64,000 bases of DNA from Arthrobacter globiformis (GCF_003261175.1 NZ_QLNP01000105.1:248001-312000); one strand, 5' to 3'. Shown: positions 1 through 8,848, numbered from the stretch's first letter. A program made the numbers and translations. Notes: generated from the letters alone by a model not told the origin.

Positions 1-1
1 G

Positions 2-1213
2 GAGTACACCGAGGACCGTGAGGGCATCCGGCGCTCCAAGTCGGACTACACCTACGGCTACGGCAATGCGCTGCGTGACCACGTGGTGCGCCCGGTCATC
101 TTCATGGCCTATTCCGGGCAGATGCGCTGGCGCACCAGCGCCGGTGACGAGATGGCCGCCTCCCTCGGCGAGGCCGCGGTCACGAAGGACATCACGTCGC
201 AGGCCTGGCGGACCGCCCTGAACCCTGCGGGCGAATGGATTCCCGCCGTTCTGGCGGGAGCGGACAAGCGGCTCAGCGAGGTCCGTCGGTCCGTTCCGGA
301 CGCCGGCGGCCTGGTGATCGCCACTGACCACGAGGACGCCCGGGCGTACGCCGGCCAGCTCAAGAAGATCACGGGCGAGTCGCCGACCGTGATCCTGTCC
401 GATGATGCGAAGGCTTCAAACAAGATTGAGGAGTTCAGCGCGGGCAACCAGCGCTGGATGGTTGCCGTGCGAATGGTGTCCGAAGGCGTGGACGTGCCGC
501 GCCTTTCGGTGGGCGTCTACGCCACGTCGACCTCCACCCCCTTGTTCTTCGCCCAGGCAGTGGGTCGCTTCGTGCGTTCCCGGAAACGGGGCGAGACGGC
601 CTCGGTCTTCCTGCCGTCCGTTCCCCCGCTGATGGCGCTGGCCAACAGCATGGAGGCCGAACGTGACCATGCCCTGGACCGGCCGCAGAACGATGACGGG
701 GACGGCCTCATGGACCTCGAAGAGTCGCTGATGGACGAGGCGAACCGCGAGGAGAAGGCGTCGGACAGCCTGACCAAGGGCAAGTTTGAGGCGCTGGACT
801 CGCAGGCGTCGTTCGACCGCGTGCTGTTTGACGGCGGCGAGTTCGGCACCGGAGGCGACATCGGGTCCGAGGATGAACTGGACTTCCTCGGCATCCCGGG
901 CCTGCTGGACGCAGAGCAGGTGGGCATGCTGCTGCGCCAGCGCCAGCACGAGCAGCAGGGCCGCAAGAAACGCCAGGGCCCCGCGGCAGCGCCCGCCGCC
1001 CCCGCGGTACCCGACCACCGCATGCTGATGGACCTGCGCAATGAGTTGGCGAAGAACGTGGCGGCCTGGTCCGCACGGACGGGCACACCGCATGGCGTGG
1101 TGCACACGAAGCTGCGGACCGTCTGCGGCGGCCCTCCGGTGGCACAGGCGAATGAGGAGCAGCTCCAGTCCAGGCTGAAGAAGCTCCAGGACTGGTTCAT
1201 CGGCCGGACATAG
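2..1213 (+). CDS. DEAD/DEAH box helicase, C-terminal part (5' truncated by window edge)
   Basis: The reading frame is open from base 2 to a TAG at 1211-1213, so the start lies outside the window. The visible ~403 residues hold the C-terminal RecA-like half of a superfamily 2 helicase: a strand/helix segment beginning VIATDHEDARAYA, a motif V-like MVSEGVDVPRL and a motif VI QAVGRFVRSRK with the arginine finger. A less conserved acidic stretch and a Pro/Ala linker follow, then a short C-terminal domain. This combination suits an ATP-dependent nucleic-acid helicase of the UvrB/RecG-like restriction-helicase type common in Actinobacteria. The exact subfamily cannot be set without the N-terminal motifs. 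No neighbour on the same strand follows it. Confidence 0.85.
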   Translation, partial: EYTEDREGIRRSKSDYTYGYGNALRDHVVRPVIFMAYSGQMRWRTSAGDEMAASLGEAAVTKDITSQAWRTALNPAGEWIPAVLAGADKRLSEVRRSVPDAGGLVIATDHEDARAYAGQLKKITGESPTVILSDDAKASNKIEEFSAGNQRWMVAVRMVSEGVDVPRLSVGVYATSTSTPLFFAQAVGRFVRSRKRGETASVFLPSVPPLMALANSMEAERDHALDRPQNDDGDGLMDLEESLMDEANREEKASDSLTKGKFEALDSQASFDRVLFDGGEFGTGGDIGSEDELDFLGIPGLLDAEQVGMLLRQRQHEQQGRKKRQGPAAAPAAPAVPDHRMLMDLRNELAKNVAAWSARTGTPHGVVHTKLRTVCGGPPVAQANEEQLQSRLKKLQDWFIGRT

Positions 1214-1241
1214 CGGCGCCTGAAGGAGCCAGCCGCAAAAC

Positions 1242-1877
1242 CTACTCGAGGTCCACGCCGCCCAGCTCCATTTCGGCGTAGGTGTCGTCGAGGTCATCGG
1301 CGATGCCCGCCGTCAGCCGCTTAATCACGGTGACGGCGTAGCCGGCCTGGACGGCATCCAGTGACGTTGCCATGACGCAGTGGTCGGTGGCGAGGCCCAC
1401 CACCACGACGTCCTCCACGTCGTGGCTCTGGAGCCAGTCGTCGAGGCCGATCGCGTCTTCCTCGGGGGCGTAGCCGGGGTCGGCGGCTCCGGGCAGGGAA
1501 CCGGGCTGCCGCTCGCCGGTGGGGACGGCGTCCTCCGGTGCCAGCAGGCCTTCGAACCCGGAGTAGGCAGCGGTATACAGGCCCTTGTGGAAGTAGGCCT
1601 GGATGTGTTCGGTGTCGAGTTCCGGGTGCAGCTCGGCTCCCTGGCTCCCGGCCACGCAGTGCGGTGGCCAGGTGTCCTTGAAGTCCGGGGCTTCCGAGAA
1701 ATGGGCGCCCGGATCGATGTGCCAGTCCTGCGTGGCCACGATGTGGTCGAACTGGCCGTGGTGGTTCTCGACGTACTCGCTGATGGCCCCGGCCACGGAG
1801 GCCCCGCCCTCCACCGGCAGCGCGCCGCCCTCGCAGAAATCGTTCTGGACGTCGACGATGATGAGTGCCCGTGCCAT
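1242..1877 (-). CDS. pncA: Nicotinamidase (isochorismatase family)
   Basis: This enzyme deamidates nicotinamide to nicotinate in the NAD salvage (Preiss-Handler) route. The 211-residue protein shows the whole catalytic set of the family: Asp9 in VDVQNDF, Lys98 in FHKGLY and nucleophile Cys167 in TDHCV. Metal-ligand candidates are Asp51 and His53 in QDWH, His59 and His73. It starts at ATG 1877 with GAGGAG-type spacing just upstream. pncB ends 19 bp upstream on the same strand, so the two form an operon performing consecutive steps, nicotinamide to nicotinate to nicotinate mononucleotide. An insert of roughly 25 residues (about 115-140) before the Cys motif is longer than in compact PncA proteins. 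Confidence 0.93.
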   Translation of the reverse strand: MARALIIVDVQNDFCEGGALPVEGGASVAGAISEYVENHHGQFDHIVATQDWHIDPGAHFSEAPDFKDTWPPHCVAGSQGAELHPELDTEHIQAYFHKGLYTAAYSGFEGLLAPEDAVPTGERQPGSLPGAADPGYAPEEDAIGLDDWLQSHDVEDVVVVGLATDHCVMATSLDAVQAGYAVTVIKRLTAGIADDLDDTYAEMELGGVDLE

Positions 1878-1896
1878 CAGTTCTCCTCAGTTCCCA

Positions 1897-3225
1897 TCAG
1901 TTGTCCTCATAGAGCGTCGGAATAGCCGGCTCGCCGCGGTGCAGGCGGTGGACTACCGAGGGCAGTTCGGCCATGGAATCGGCGTGGCGCTGCCGGGCGC
2001 GCAGGACGCCTTCGTGGCCGGTCCAGCCCGGCAGGAGCTCGCCGTTCTTGATGAACTGCTGCAGCAGCGCACGGTCATTGCCGTCGTCCGCCGGCCGGTG
2101 GCCCACACCGATGAGCTCCTGGGTTGCCGTACCGTTGTCGTTGAGCCGGCGGAGAGCATACTTCCGCCCGCCCTTGCTCGTCTTGTTCTTGGCGGCCTTG
2201 GCCACCGATACGAACTCCCCGGCGTCGTTGGTGCGGCTGACCAGCTTATAGACCATGCTGGCGGTGGGTGCACCGGAGCCGGTCACGAGGGACGTGCCCA
2301 CCCCGTAGGAGTCGACAGGGGCGGACTGCAGGGCCGCAATCGCGTATTCGTCCAGGTCCGAGGTCACAGTGATGCGGGTGCGCTCGTTGCCGAGCTCGTC
2401 CAGCAGCTGCCGGACCCACTGCGCCTGCTCCACCAGGTCGCCGGAGTCCAGCCGCACGGCGCCCAACTTGTCCCCGGCGATGTCAACGGCCGTACGAACG
2501 GCGGTCTCGACGTCGTACGTGTCCACCAGCAGCGAGGTGCCGGCCCCCAGGGAGGCGATCTGCGCCTCAAAGGCGTCCCGCTCGGTGTCGTGGAGCAGCG
2601 TGAAGGAGTGGGCAGCGGTGCCCACCGTCTTGAGTCCGTACCGGAGCCCGGCCTCGAGGTTTGAGGTGCTGTCGAACCCGGCGATGACGGCGGCACGGGC
2701 GGCAGCGGTGGCTGATTCCTCCTGGGTCCGCCGGGACCCCATTTCGATGCAGGGCCGCTGGCCGGCCGCCATCACCATGCGCGAGGCCGCCGAGGCGATG
2801 GCGCTGTCGTGGTTGAGGACGGACAGGACGTACGTCTCCAGGATGCACGCCTCGGCGAACGTTGATTCGACGATCAGGATGGGGGAGTTGGGGAAGTAGG
2901 CCTCGCCCTCGGCGTATCCCCAGATGTCGCCGGTGAAGCGGAAGTCGGCCAGGTAGTCGAGCGTCTCCTTGTTAACCACGCCGGTGCGAGCCAGGAATTC
3001 GAGCTCCGCGTCGCCGAACCGGAACGCCATGATGCCTTCGAGCAGCCTGCCCGTCCCGCCTACAATTCCGTAGCGGCGCCCGTCCGGGAGCCGGCGCGCG
3101 AACGCCTCGAACACGGCCTTCCGGTGCGCGGCGCCGGAATGGAGGGCCCCCTGCAGCATGGTCAGCTCGTAATGGTCGGTGAACAGGGACGTGCGGGGCT
3201 GCTCCCAGCCGGCGGAGTTACTCAC
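1897..3225 (-). CDS. pncB: Nicotinate phosphoribosyltransferase
   Basis: This enzyme joins nicotinate to PRPP to give nicotinate mononucleotide, the committed step of nicotinate salvage. The 442-residue product opens with the typical SLFTDHYELTMLQ block (about residues 13-25) and carries the phosphate-binding VRLDSGDL and the conserved GTAAHS segment. I place the start at GTG 3225. The longer open frame to 3690 is produced only by tandem repeat DNA. A TAGAGT -10 box lies 7 nt before this GTG, suggesting a leaderless transcript. An in-frame GTG at 3234 is the only near alternative. It lies upstream of pncA with a 19-bp gap, giving a salvage operon. Confidence 0.93.
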   Translation of the reverse strand: MSNSAGWEQPRTSLFTDHYELTMLQGALHSGAAHRKAVFEAFARRLPDGRRYGIVGGTGRLLEGIMAFRFGDAELEFLARTGVVNKETLDYLADFRFTGDIWGYAEGEAYFPNSPILIVESTFAEACILETYVLSVLNHDSAIASAASRMVMAAGQRPCIEMGSRRTQEESATAAARAAVIAGFDSTSNLEAGLRYGLKTVGTAAHSFTLLHDTERDAFEAQIASLGAGTSLLVDTYDVETAVRTAVDIAGDKLGAVRLDSGDLVEQAQWVRQLLDELGNERTRITVTSDLDEYAIAALQSAPVDSYGVGTSLVTGSGAPTASMVYKLVSRTNDAGEFVSVAKAAKNKTSKGGRKYALRRLNDNGTATQELIGVGHRPADDGNDRALLQQFIKNGELLPGWTGHEGVLRARQRHADSMAELPSVVHRLHRGEPAIPTLYEDN

Positions 3226-3232
3226 AAAAATC

Positions 3233-3238
3233 ACTCTA
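3233..3238 (-). promoter_or_regulatory. -10 box of pncB (TAGAGT), leaderless
   Basis: Read on the minus strand, TAGAGT ends 7 nt before the GTG start of pncB. The first tandem repeat unit begins only about 4 bp further upstream, so the -35 region lies inside repeat DNA and has no TTGACA-like match. Confidence 0.6.
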
Positions 3239-3241
3239 GTC

Positions 3242-3593
3242 CCCACCGGCTCCCACGTCTCGCTTCGCTTCGCCGCGGGGCCCTCGCCGGCGTGGGCCCA
3301 CCCACCGGCTCCCACGTCTCGCTTCGCTTCGCCGCGGGCCCTCGCCGGCGTGGGCCCACCCACCGGCTCCCACGTCTCGCTTCGCTTCGCCGCGGGCCCC
3401 TTGCCGGCGTGGGCCCACCCACCGGCTCCCACGTCTCGCTTCGCTTCGCCGCGGGGCCCTCGCCGGCGTGGGCCCACCCACCGGCTCCCACGTCTCGCTT
3501 CGCTTCGCCGCGGGCCCTCGCCGGCGTGGGCCCACCCACCGGCTCCCACGTCTCGCTTCGCTTCGCCGCGGGCCCCTCGCCGGCGTGGGCCCA
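3242..3593. repeat. Six-copy 58-59 bp GC-rich tandem repeat
   Basis: Six near-identical head-to-tail units fill the pncB-clpS intergenic space. ACCGGCTCCCACG recurs at 3245, 3304, 3362, 3421, 3480 and 3538, so the period alternates between 58 and 59 bp. Units differ almost only in the number of G or C bases in the central GGG(G)CCC(C) tract, plus one C-to-T change in unit 3 (CTTGCCGG). Each unit has inverted arms CCCACG / CGTGGG and ends with the 8-bp palindrome TGGGCCCA, so each can fold as a hairpin. There are no variable spacers, so this is not a CRISPR. It abuts the promoters of both flanking genes. Confidence 0.95.
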
Positions 3594-3602
3594 TCATCGC
3601 CA

Positions 3603-3608
3603 TAGAAT
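3603..3608 (+). promoter_or_regulatory. -10 box of clpS (TAGAAT), leaderless
   Basis: TAGAAT ends 6 nt before the clpS ATG at 3615, and no Shine-Dalgarno sequence fits. Transcription would start at or next to the start codon. The upstream end of this promoter runs into the last tandem repeat unit. Confidence 0.65.
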
Positions 3609-3614
3609 GGACAG

Positions 3615-3992
3615 ATGACCTTAAGCGTTGCGCTCGGCCCTGACACCCAGGAGAGCACCCAGACCGGAACGGCGGTGTCCACCGACGCACTGACCGTCCC
3701 GGACGTCCCTTGGAACCTTGTCATCTGGAATGACCCCGTTAACCTCATGAGCTATGTCAGCTACGTGTTCCAGAGCTATTTCGGCTACTCGGAAACCAAA
3801 GCCAACAAGCTGATGCTTGAGGTCCACAGGAAGGGCCGGTCTATCGTTGCCCACGGCAGCAAGGAACAGGTGGAGCAGCACGCGGTCGCGATGCACGGGT
3901 TCGGCCTGTGGGCCACCGTGGAGAAGGCCACCGGCGGAGACAGCGGGGGCGGCAAACGCGGCCCGGGCAAGGGCAAGGGAAAACGTGGCTAA
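3615..3992 (+). CDS. clpS: ATP-dependent Clp protease adaptor ClpS
   Basis: ClpS binds the N-terminal domain of the Clp ATPase and delivers N-degron substrates. The 125-residue protein has the family core: PWNLVIWNDPVNLMSYV (about residues 32-48, with the NDP motif that caps the N-end-rule pocket), then AHGSKEQVEQHAVAMHGFGLWATVE. The C-terminal ~20 residues are a Gly/Lys tail beyond the fold. The N-terminal ~30 residues are a low-complexity extension, normal for the family. It overlaps the downstream DUF2017 gene by 8 bp, an arrangement typical of Actinobacteria. The ATG at 3615 is supported by the -10 box just upstream. Confidence 0.93.
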   Translation: MTLSVALGPDTQESTQTGTAVSTDALTVPDVPWNLVIWNDPVNLMSYVSYVFQSYFGYSETKANKLMLEVHRKGRSIVAHGSKEQVEQHAVAMHGFGLWATVEKATGGDSGGGKRGPGKGKGKRG

Positions 3993-4551
3993 GGCTTTCA
4001 AATACGGACTCAAAGGCATCTCCGGCTTTCTTGAACCGGCCGAGAGGGAACTGCTCCGCAGCCTCTTCGCCGATGTCATCTCCATGCTGGAGCCGGCGGA
4101 CCGCGGCTCCGAGGATCCGCTCGCCGCGATGATCGGACTGGACATGGAGGTCCGGGAACCGTCGGACCGCGCCCTCCGCCGGCTGCTGCCCAACGCAGTG
4201 AAGGACGACGCCGCGGCCTCGCTCGAGTTCCGCCAGCTCACCGAACGCTCACTGCGGGAAAGCAAAATCGGCGCGCTGCGCGCCGCCGCGCTGGGCCTGG
4301 ACAAGGACGAGCTCGTCCTGACGCCGGCTGATGCCCGGCACTGGTCCACAGCGCTCAACGACGTGCGGCTGGTGCTCGCCGAGCGGCTCGACATCCGGGA
4401 CGAGGCGGACGCGGACCACGTCCACCAGATGCAGGACTGGTCCCAGGCCGAGGACGTGGAAAGCTACCTCGCCTTGGTTTACAACTTCACCACGTGGCTG
4501 CAGGAATCCCTCGTGCAGGCGATGCTGCAGTCACTGGACACACGGTCCTGA
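3985..4551 (+). CDS. DUF2017 family protein
   Basis: The 188-residue protein begins at GTG 3985 (VAKAFKYGLKGISGFLEP), inside the last codons of clpS, so the two are translationally coupled. It matches the actinobacterial DUF2017 family that usually follows clpS. It is predicted cytoplasmic and largely helical, with acidic and Leu-rich helices and no signal peptide or membrane segment. The family has no assigned reaction. Its constant pairing with clpS suggests a role in Clp-dependent proteolysis, which is inference. The open frame extends upstream to 3817, but that part overlaps clpS entirely. Confidence 0.85.
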   Translation: MAKAFKYGLKGISGFLEPAERELLRSLFADVISMLEPADRGSEDPLAAMIGLDMEVREPSDRALRRLLPNAVKDDAAASLEFRQLTERSLRESKIGALRAAALGLDKDELVLTPADARHWSTALNDVRLVLAERLDIRDEADADHVHQMQDWSQAEDVESYLALVYNFTTWLQESLVQAMLQSLDTRS

Positions 4552-4677
4552 GCTGTTCCGGCGGTGAACTTTTCCGCCACTGGGCGGCTCCGCGGGTGAG
4601 CCGTTGCGGCCGCCGGATGTGACAAATTCGACATGAGTCGCCCGCCACAAGTGATGGCCGCACCTCACGGGAAGACC

Positions 4678-4683
4678 TATCCT
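4678..4683 (+). promoter_or_regulatory. -10 box of murI (TATCCT)
   Basis: TATCCT lies 9 nt before ATG 4693, so the transcript would have a leader of 0-3 nt. No ribosome binding site is visible in between. Confidence 0.5.
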
Positions 4684-4692
4684 CAAATAATC

Positions 4693-5718
4693 ATGACTTC
4701 AGCATCGAGCATGGATCCGGCAGCGGGAGCTGCAGCGGAGTCCGCAACGGCCGACGGCGTAAATGTGGGATCGCTGCCGATCGGCGTCTTCGACTCCGGG
4801 GTCGGCGGCCTCACCGTGGCGCGGTCGATCATCGACCAGCTGCCGAACGAATCCATCCTCTACGTCGGCGACACCGCCCACGGCCCGTACGGGCCGCTGC
4901 CCATCGCGGAGGTGCGCGCCAACGCCCTCGGCGTCATGGACGAACTCGTGGACTCCGGTGTCAAGCTGCTCACCATCGCCTGCAACTCGGCGTCGGCCGC
5001 GGTGCTCCGCGACGCACGCGAACGCTACACGGCGCGTTACGGCATTCCCGTCATCGAGGTGATCCAGCCGGCCGTGCGCCGCGCCGTCGCAGCCACCCGC
5101 AGCGGCCGGGTGGGCGTAATCGGCACCTCCGCCACCGTGGGCTCCCGGGCCTACGAGGACACCTTCGCCGCGGCGCCTGACCTGGTGATCACCTCCGTGG
5201 CCTGCCCTGCATTTGTGCCGTACGTGGAGGCGGGCATCACCACGGGGCCGGAACTGCTCGACGTCGCCCGCGAGTACCTTGAGCCGCTGAAAGCCGCGGG
5301 CGTGGACACTGTGGTGCTGGGCTGCACGCACTATCCGCTCCTGACCGGCGTGATCTCCTACGTCATGGGCGAGGACGTCACGCTGGTCTCCAGCGCCGAG
5401 GAAACCGCCAAGGACGTCTACCGGGCGCTGGCCAGCAACGGCCTCGAACGGACGGATCCGGCGCCGCCGGAGCACAGCTTCATCGCCACCGGCGATCCCG
5501 GCCAGTTCGAAGCGCTGGCCCGCAGGTTCCTCGGGCCGGAGGTGCTGAGCGTCAAGCACGTGGACCATGTCGCGGCGCAGTACCCCACGGGCAGCCTGGC
5601 GAGGATCACCCCCGAAATGATCGCCGCCGCACGGAACGCGGCCGCCCGCCCGCGCATCTCCAACTTCGTCGGGCAGGCCGCCGGCAGCGGGGCAGCCACC
5701 GGAGGTCCGTTCCAGTGA
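4693..5718 (+). CDS. murI: Glutamate racemase
   Basis: MurI makes D-glutamate for peptidoglycan. From ATG 4693 the protein has 341 residues. Both catalytic cysteines are present: Cys97 in the ACNSASA motif and Cys211 in GCTHYPLL. The substrate motif DSGVGGLTV is at residues 34-42 and the [10 protein letters not shown] block follows. The first ~26 residues are an Ala-rich extension before the fold. A frame extension to 4633 is possible, but the -10 box at 4678 favours 4693. The C-terminal ~30 residues are also extra. It overlaps the next gene by 4 bp (GTGA), so the two are co-expressed. Confidence 0.94.
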   Translation: MTSASSMDPAAGAAAESATADGVNVGSLPIGVFDSGVGGLTVARSIIDQLPNESILYVGDTAHGPYGPLPIAEVRANALGVMDELVDSGVKLLTIACNSASAAVLRDARERYTARYGIPVIEVIQPAVRRAVAATRSGRVGVIGTSATVGSRAYEDTFAAAPDLVITSVACPAFVPYVEAGITTGPELLDVAREYLEPLKAAGVDTVVLGCTHYPLLTGVISYVMGEDVTLVSSAEETAKDVYRALASNGLERTDPAPPEHSFIATGDPGQFEALARRFLGPEVLSVKHVDHVAAQYPTGSLARITPEMIAAARNAAARPRISNFVGQAAGSGAATGGPFQ

Positions 5719-6512
5719 AGCTCACCATCGTCGGCTGCACGGGCTCATTTCCCGGCCCCGGATCGCCCGCATCCTGCTACCTGCTGACCGCCAACGACGG
5801 CGAACGCGTGTGGAAAGTGGTCATGGACCTCGGCAGCGGGGCCCTGGGCGCGATCCAGCGGTACACAGACCTCGAGGACATCGACGCGATTTTCCTCACC
5901 CACCTGCACCCCGACCACTGCATGGACCTCTGCGGCCTGCACGTGGCGGTCCGCTGGAAGCCCGGCGGCTGGGACCGGGGCAGGATCCCCGTCTGGGGCC
6001 CGGCCGCCACCGCCGACAGGATGGCAACCGCCTACGGGCTGGACCTGGATCCGGGGATGCACGAGGAGTTCGACTTCACGAACTGGACCGAGCGCCAGTC
6101 TGTCACCGTCGGCCCCTTCACCGTCACGCCCTTCGCCGTTAACCACCCTGTGGAGGAGGCCTATGCGCTGCGCGTGGAGGTCACCGAGCCGGACGCCGCC
6201 GGGAATGCCCTGACCCGCGTGCTGACATATTCAGGCGACACGGATTCGTGCCGCGGACTGGAGGAGGCGGCCAAGGACGCCGACCTCTTCCTCTGCGAGG
6301 CGGCCTTCGAGGAGGGCCGTGACGACGGCATCAAGGACGTCCATCTGACCGGCAAACGGGCGGCTGAAGCCGCCACGGCCGCCGGCGCACGCCGCCTTCT
6401 CCTTACCCACATTCCGGTGTGGACCTCTCAGACCAAGGTCATGACCGAGGCGCGTCCCGCCTTCGCCGGTGACGTGGCCGTGGCCGTGGCGGGCGTGCAC
6501 TACACCGTCTGA
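5715..6512 (+). CDS. MBL-fold metallo-hydrolase (phosphodiesterase-like)
   Basis: The 265-residue metallo-beta-lactamase-fold protein starts at GTG 5715, overlapping murI by 4 bp. The zinc motif HLHPDHCMD is at about residues 63-71. Further ligands appear in [15 protein letters not shown] and the late LLLTHIPVW. It resembles the murI-linked MBL proteins of Actinobacteria and RNase Z / cyclic-nucleotide phosphodiesterase relatives. The substrate is not known. It is cytoplasmic, with no signal peptide. In many actinobacterial genomes the order murI - MBL - rph - rdgB is conserved, and it is here too, hinting at a link to RNA or nucleotide turnover. Confidence 0.85.
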   Translation: MKLTIVGCTGSFPGPGSPASCYLLTANDGERVWKVVMDLGSGALGAIQRYTDLEDIDAIFLTHLHPDHCMDLCGLHVAVRWKPGGWDRGRIPVWGPAATADRMATAYGLDLDPGMHEEFDFTNWTERQSVTVGPFTVTPFAVNHPVEEAYALRVEVTEPDAAGNALTRVLTYSGDTDSCRGLEEAAKDADLFLCEAAFEEGRDDGIKDVHLTGKRAAEAATAAGARRLLLTHIPVWTSQTKVMTEARPAFAGDVAVAVAGVHYTV

Positions 6513-6548
6513 GCAGCTTCCTGGGGCGGGTGCAGCCCGATAAATCGA

Positions 6549-6554
6549 TAAGCT
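6549..6554 (+). promoter_or_regulatory. -10 box of rph (TAAGCT), leaderless
   Basis: TAAGCT ends 6 nt before ATG 6561. The AAAGG between box and start sits too close to the ATG to act as a ribosome binding site, so a leaderless message is the simplest reading. Confidence 0.55.
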
Positions 6555-6560
6555 AAAGGC

Positions 6561-7319
6561 ATGACTTCCGAAGCAACCACTGCCCCCGTCATCCGTGCCG
6601 ACGGCCGCACCCCGGACCAGCTCCGGCCCATCAGCATCACCCGTGGCTGGTCCAAGCAGGCCGAGGGATCGGCCCTCATCGAGTTCGGCAACACCCGGGT
6701 CCTGTGCACCGCTTCCCTCACCGAAGGTGTTCCGCGCTGGCTCAAGGGCGAAGGCCGCGGCTGGGTGACCGCCGAATACGCCATGCTCCCGCGTGCCACG
6801 AACACCCGCTCTGACCGCGAGTCCGTCAAGGGCAAGATCGGCGGCCGCACCCACGAGATCTCCCGCCTGATCGGGCGCTCGCTGCGGTCGATCATCGACA
6901 CCAAGGCCCTGGGGGAGAACACCATCGTGCTGGACTGCGACGTCCTGCAGGCCGACGGCGGCACGCGGACGGCGGCCATCACCGGCGCCTACGTGGCGCT
7001 CGCCGAGGCCATCCGCTTTGCCCGCGAGAACAAGATGATCGCCCGCAACGCCCAGCCGCTGGTGGACACCATCGCCGCCGTGTCCGTGGGGATCATCGAC
7101 GGTATTCCGATGCTGGACCTGCCGTACATCGAGGATGTGCGGGCCGAAACCGACATGAACGTCGTGGTGACCGGCTCCGGCAAGTTCGTGGAGGTCCAGG
7201 GCACGGCCGAGGGCGCCCCCTTCGACCGGGACGAGCTCAACAAGCTGCTGGACCTGGCACTGCTGGGGACGGAACAGCTGGCCGCGATCCAGCGCGAGAC
7301 CCTGGCCGAAGCTCCGTGA
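6561..7319 (+). CDS. rph: Ribonuclease PH
   Basis: This phosphorolytic 3'-5' exoribonuclease trims tRNA 3' ends. The 252-residue protein has full family length, with [13 protein letters not shown] (about residues 12-24), [27 protein letters not shown] and the phosphate-site region [18 protein letters not shown]. The C-terminus [16 protein letters not shown] is intact. The start ATG 6561 is set by the -10 box. rdgB begins inside its stop codon region (4-bp overlap), as in many actinobacteria. Confidence 0.95.
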   Translation: MTSEATTAPVIRADGRTPDQLRPISITRGWSKQAEGSALIEFGNTRVLCTASLTEGVPRWLKGEGRGWVTAEYAMLPRATNTRSDRESVKGKIGGRTHEISRLIGRSLRSIIDTKALGENTIVLDCDVLQADGGTRTAAITGAYVALAEAIRFARENKMIARNAQPLVDTIAAVSVGIIDGIPMLDLPYIEDVRAETDMNVVVTGSGKFVEVQGTAEGAPFDRDELNKLLDLALLGTEQLAAIQRETLAEAP

Positions 7320-7972
7320 GCGGCGTGTCGGCAACTGAGGCGGCACCCCGGCTGGTGCTGGCCACGCGCAACGCCGGAAAACTGCGGGAGCTGCGTGAGC
7401 TGCTGCGCGGGCAGATCCCCGGGCTCGACGTCGACACGCAGGTGGTGGACGCGGCCGCCGTCGGAGCCCCGGACGTCGCGGAAACCGGGGTGACCTTTGC
7501 GGAAAACTCGTTGCTGAAGGCGCGGGCAGTGGCCGAGGCAACGGGGCTGGTGGCCATCGCCGACGACTCCGGGCTGTCAGTGGATGTCCTCGGCGGCGCG
7601 CCGGGGATTTTCTCCGCGCGCTGGGCCGGCCGGCACGGTGACGACGACGCCAACCTGCATCTGCTGCTGGCCCAGCTGGCGGACGTGCCGGACGGCCACC
7701 GCGGTGCCGCCTTCGTGTGCGCGGCGGCGCTCGCCGTGCCGGCGTCGGCATCCGCGAACGGGGCCCGCGAAGTGGTGGAGTACGGCCAGCTGGCCGGCAC
7801 GCTGCTGCGTGAGCCGCGCGGCGAAGGCGGGTTCGGCTATGACCCCGTCCTGGAACCCGTGGGCCTGGACCGCAGCTGCGCCGAGCTCAGCCCCGAGGAG
7901 AAAAACGCCATCAGCCACCGGGGCCAGGCGTTCCGTGCATTGCTTCCCTCGATCGTCGAAGCCCTCCGGTAA
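7316..7972 (+). CDS. rdgB: XTP/dITP diphosphatase (non-canonical purine NTP pyrophosphatase)
   Basis: This enzyme hydrolyses dITP, XTP and similar nucleotides to the monophosphate, keeping deaminated purines out of DNA and RNA. The 218-residue protein shows the Ham1 signatures: [12 protein letters not shown] (about residues 15-26), [11 protein letters not shown], the metal-site [24 protein letters not shown] and GYDPV near 175. It starts at GTG 7316, overlapping rph by 4 bp. Its stop codon abuts a perfect 31-bp inverted repeat. Confidence 0.94.
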   Translation: MSGVSATEAAPRLVLATRNAGKLRELRELLRGQIPGLDVDTQVVDAAAVGAPDVAETGVTFAENSLLKARAVAEATGLVAIADDSGLSVDVLGGAPGIFSARWAGRHGDDDANLHLLLAQLADVPDGHRGAAFVCAAALAVPASASANGAREVVEYGQLAGTLLREPRGEGGFGYDPVLEPVGLDRSCAELSPEEKNAISHRGQAFRALLPSIVEALR

Positions 7973-8044
7973 ACAGCAACGCGGGGTCACTTAGCGCCCA
8001 ATCCGGTCATCCCATTGGGCGCTAAGTGACCCCGCGTTGCTGTT
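7972..8044. repeat. Perfect 31-bp inverted repeat between convergent genes (probable bidirectional terminator)
   Basis: The arms 7972-8002 and 8014-8044 are exact reverse complements (AACAGCAACGCGGGG... / ...CCCCGCGTTGCTGTT), with an 11-nt loop at 8003-8013. The element starts at the last base of the rdgB stop codon and ends 10 bp before the dedA-family stop. There is no T-tract. A perfect match over 31 bp is far longer than a terminator needs, so a dispersed palindromic element doubling as a terminator is possible. Confidence 0.85.
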
Positions 8045-8053
8045 GAGCGCCGG

Positions 8054-8842
8054 TCAGTCGAGGTTGGTCTTGCGCTCGGCCTCGGGCTCGTGCTCCTCGA
8101 TGAACTCCTCCACCGGGTCCGTCCCGAAGGCCGCGGCCTCGCGCTTGGCGGTCATGCCGCGCACAACTTCAATCCCGATAGGAATCACCGAGAGCAGGAC
8201 GATGACGATGAAGATAATGTCGAGGTTTTCCCGCACCCACGGAATCTTGTCGCCCAGCACGTAGCCGAGAAGCGTCACGCCGCCGCCCCAGAGGAGGGCG
8301 CCAATGACGTTAAAGAGGAAGAACTTCCGCTTGTCCATCTGGGCAACGCCCACGATGACGGGGACAAAAGTACGGATGATGGGCACAAAGCGCGCCAGGA
8401 TCAGGGCCTTGCCGCCGTGCTTTTCGAAGAACTTGTGAGCACTGTCAACGTTCTCATGCTTGAAAAGCCTGGAGTCCGGCTTGTTGAAGATGGCGGGGCC
8501 AGCCTTGGACCCGATGAGATAGCCCGTCTGGTTGCCGATGATGGCGGACACGATGATCAGCGCGGCGAAGAGCCAGATGTTGAATTTGATCGTGTCCGTG
8601 GCCACGAGCAGGCCCGCCGTAAACAGCATGGAATCGCCCGGCAGGAAGAACCCGATCAGCAGCCCGGTTTCGGCGAAGATAATCCCGCACACCAGCAGAA
8701 CCACCCATGGGGCAAGGGCCGGGTCGGCGAGGAAGACCTGGGGGTTGAGCCAATCGGGCAGGAATGATGCCAGATGCGGCTGGACGGGGCCGGCGCCACC
8801 CAGCGCGGGCACGGCAAAGTCGCTCAATGCATTAAAGTTCAC
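8054..8842 (-). CDS. DedA family membrane protein (VTT domain)
   Basis: This 262-residue integral membrane protein has about five hydrophobic segments. It contains the DedA hallmarks ETGLLIGFFLPGDSMLFTAGLL (about residues 57-78), GNQTGYLIGSKAG and the amphipathic ARFVPIIRTFVPVIVGVAQM block with conserved arginines. Members of the family act in phospholipid or lipid-carrier translocation and membrane homeostasis. The exact substrate here is unknown. The last ~45 residues form a charged cytoplasmic tail rich in Glu. It starts at GTG 8842, with a TACCCT -10 box 6 nt upstream, so the message is probably leaderless. It is divergent from the exonuclease gene 53 bp away. Confidence 0.9.
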   Translation of the reverse strand: MNFNALSDFAVPALGGAGPVQPHLASFLPDWLNPQVFLADPALAPWVVLLVCGIIFAETGLLIGFFLPGDSMLFTAGLLVATDTIKFNIWLFAALIIVSAIIGNQTGYLIGSKAGPAIFNKPDSRLFKHENVDSAHKFFEKHGGKALILARFVPIIRTFVPVIVGVAQMDKRKFFLFNVIGALLWGGGVTLLGYVLGDKIPWVRENLDIIFIVIVLLSVIPIGIEVVRGMTAKREAAAFGTDPVEEFIEEHEPEAERKTNLD

Positions 8843-8848
8843 GTTTCA

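Noticed and set aside
3242-3593. CRISPR array in the pncB-clpS interval
   Set aside because: The units follow each other with no variable spacers and differ only in homopolymer length; there are no cas genes nearby.
3226-3690. Long N-terminal extension of PncB made of GEAKRD / SETWEPV repeats
   Set aside because: The extension is translation of the tandem repeat; all minus-strand frames are open there. The -10 box and the conserved N-terminus place the start at 3225.
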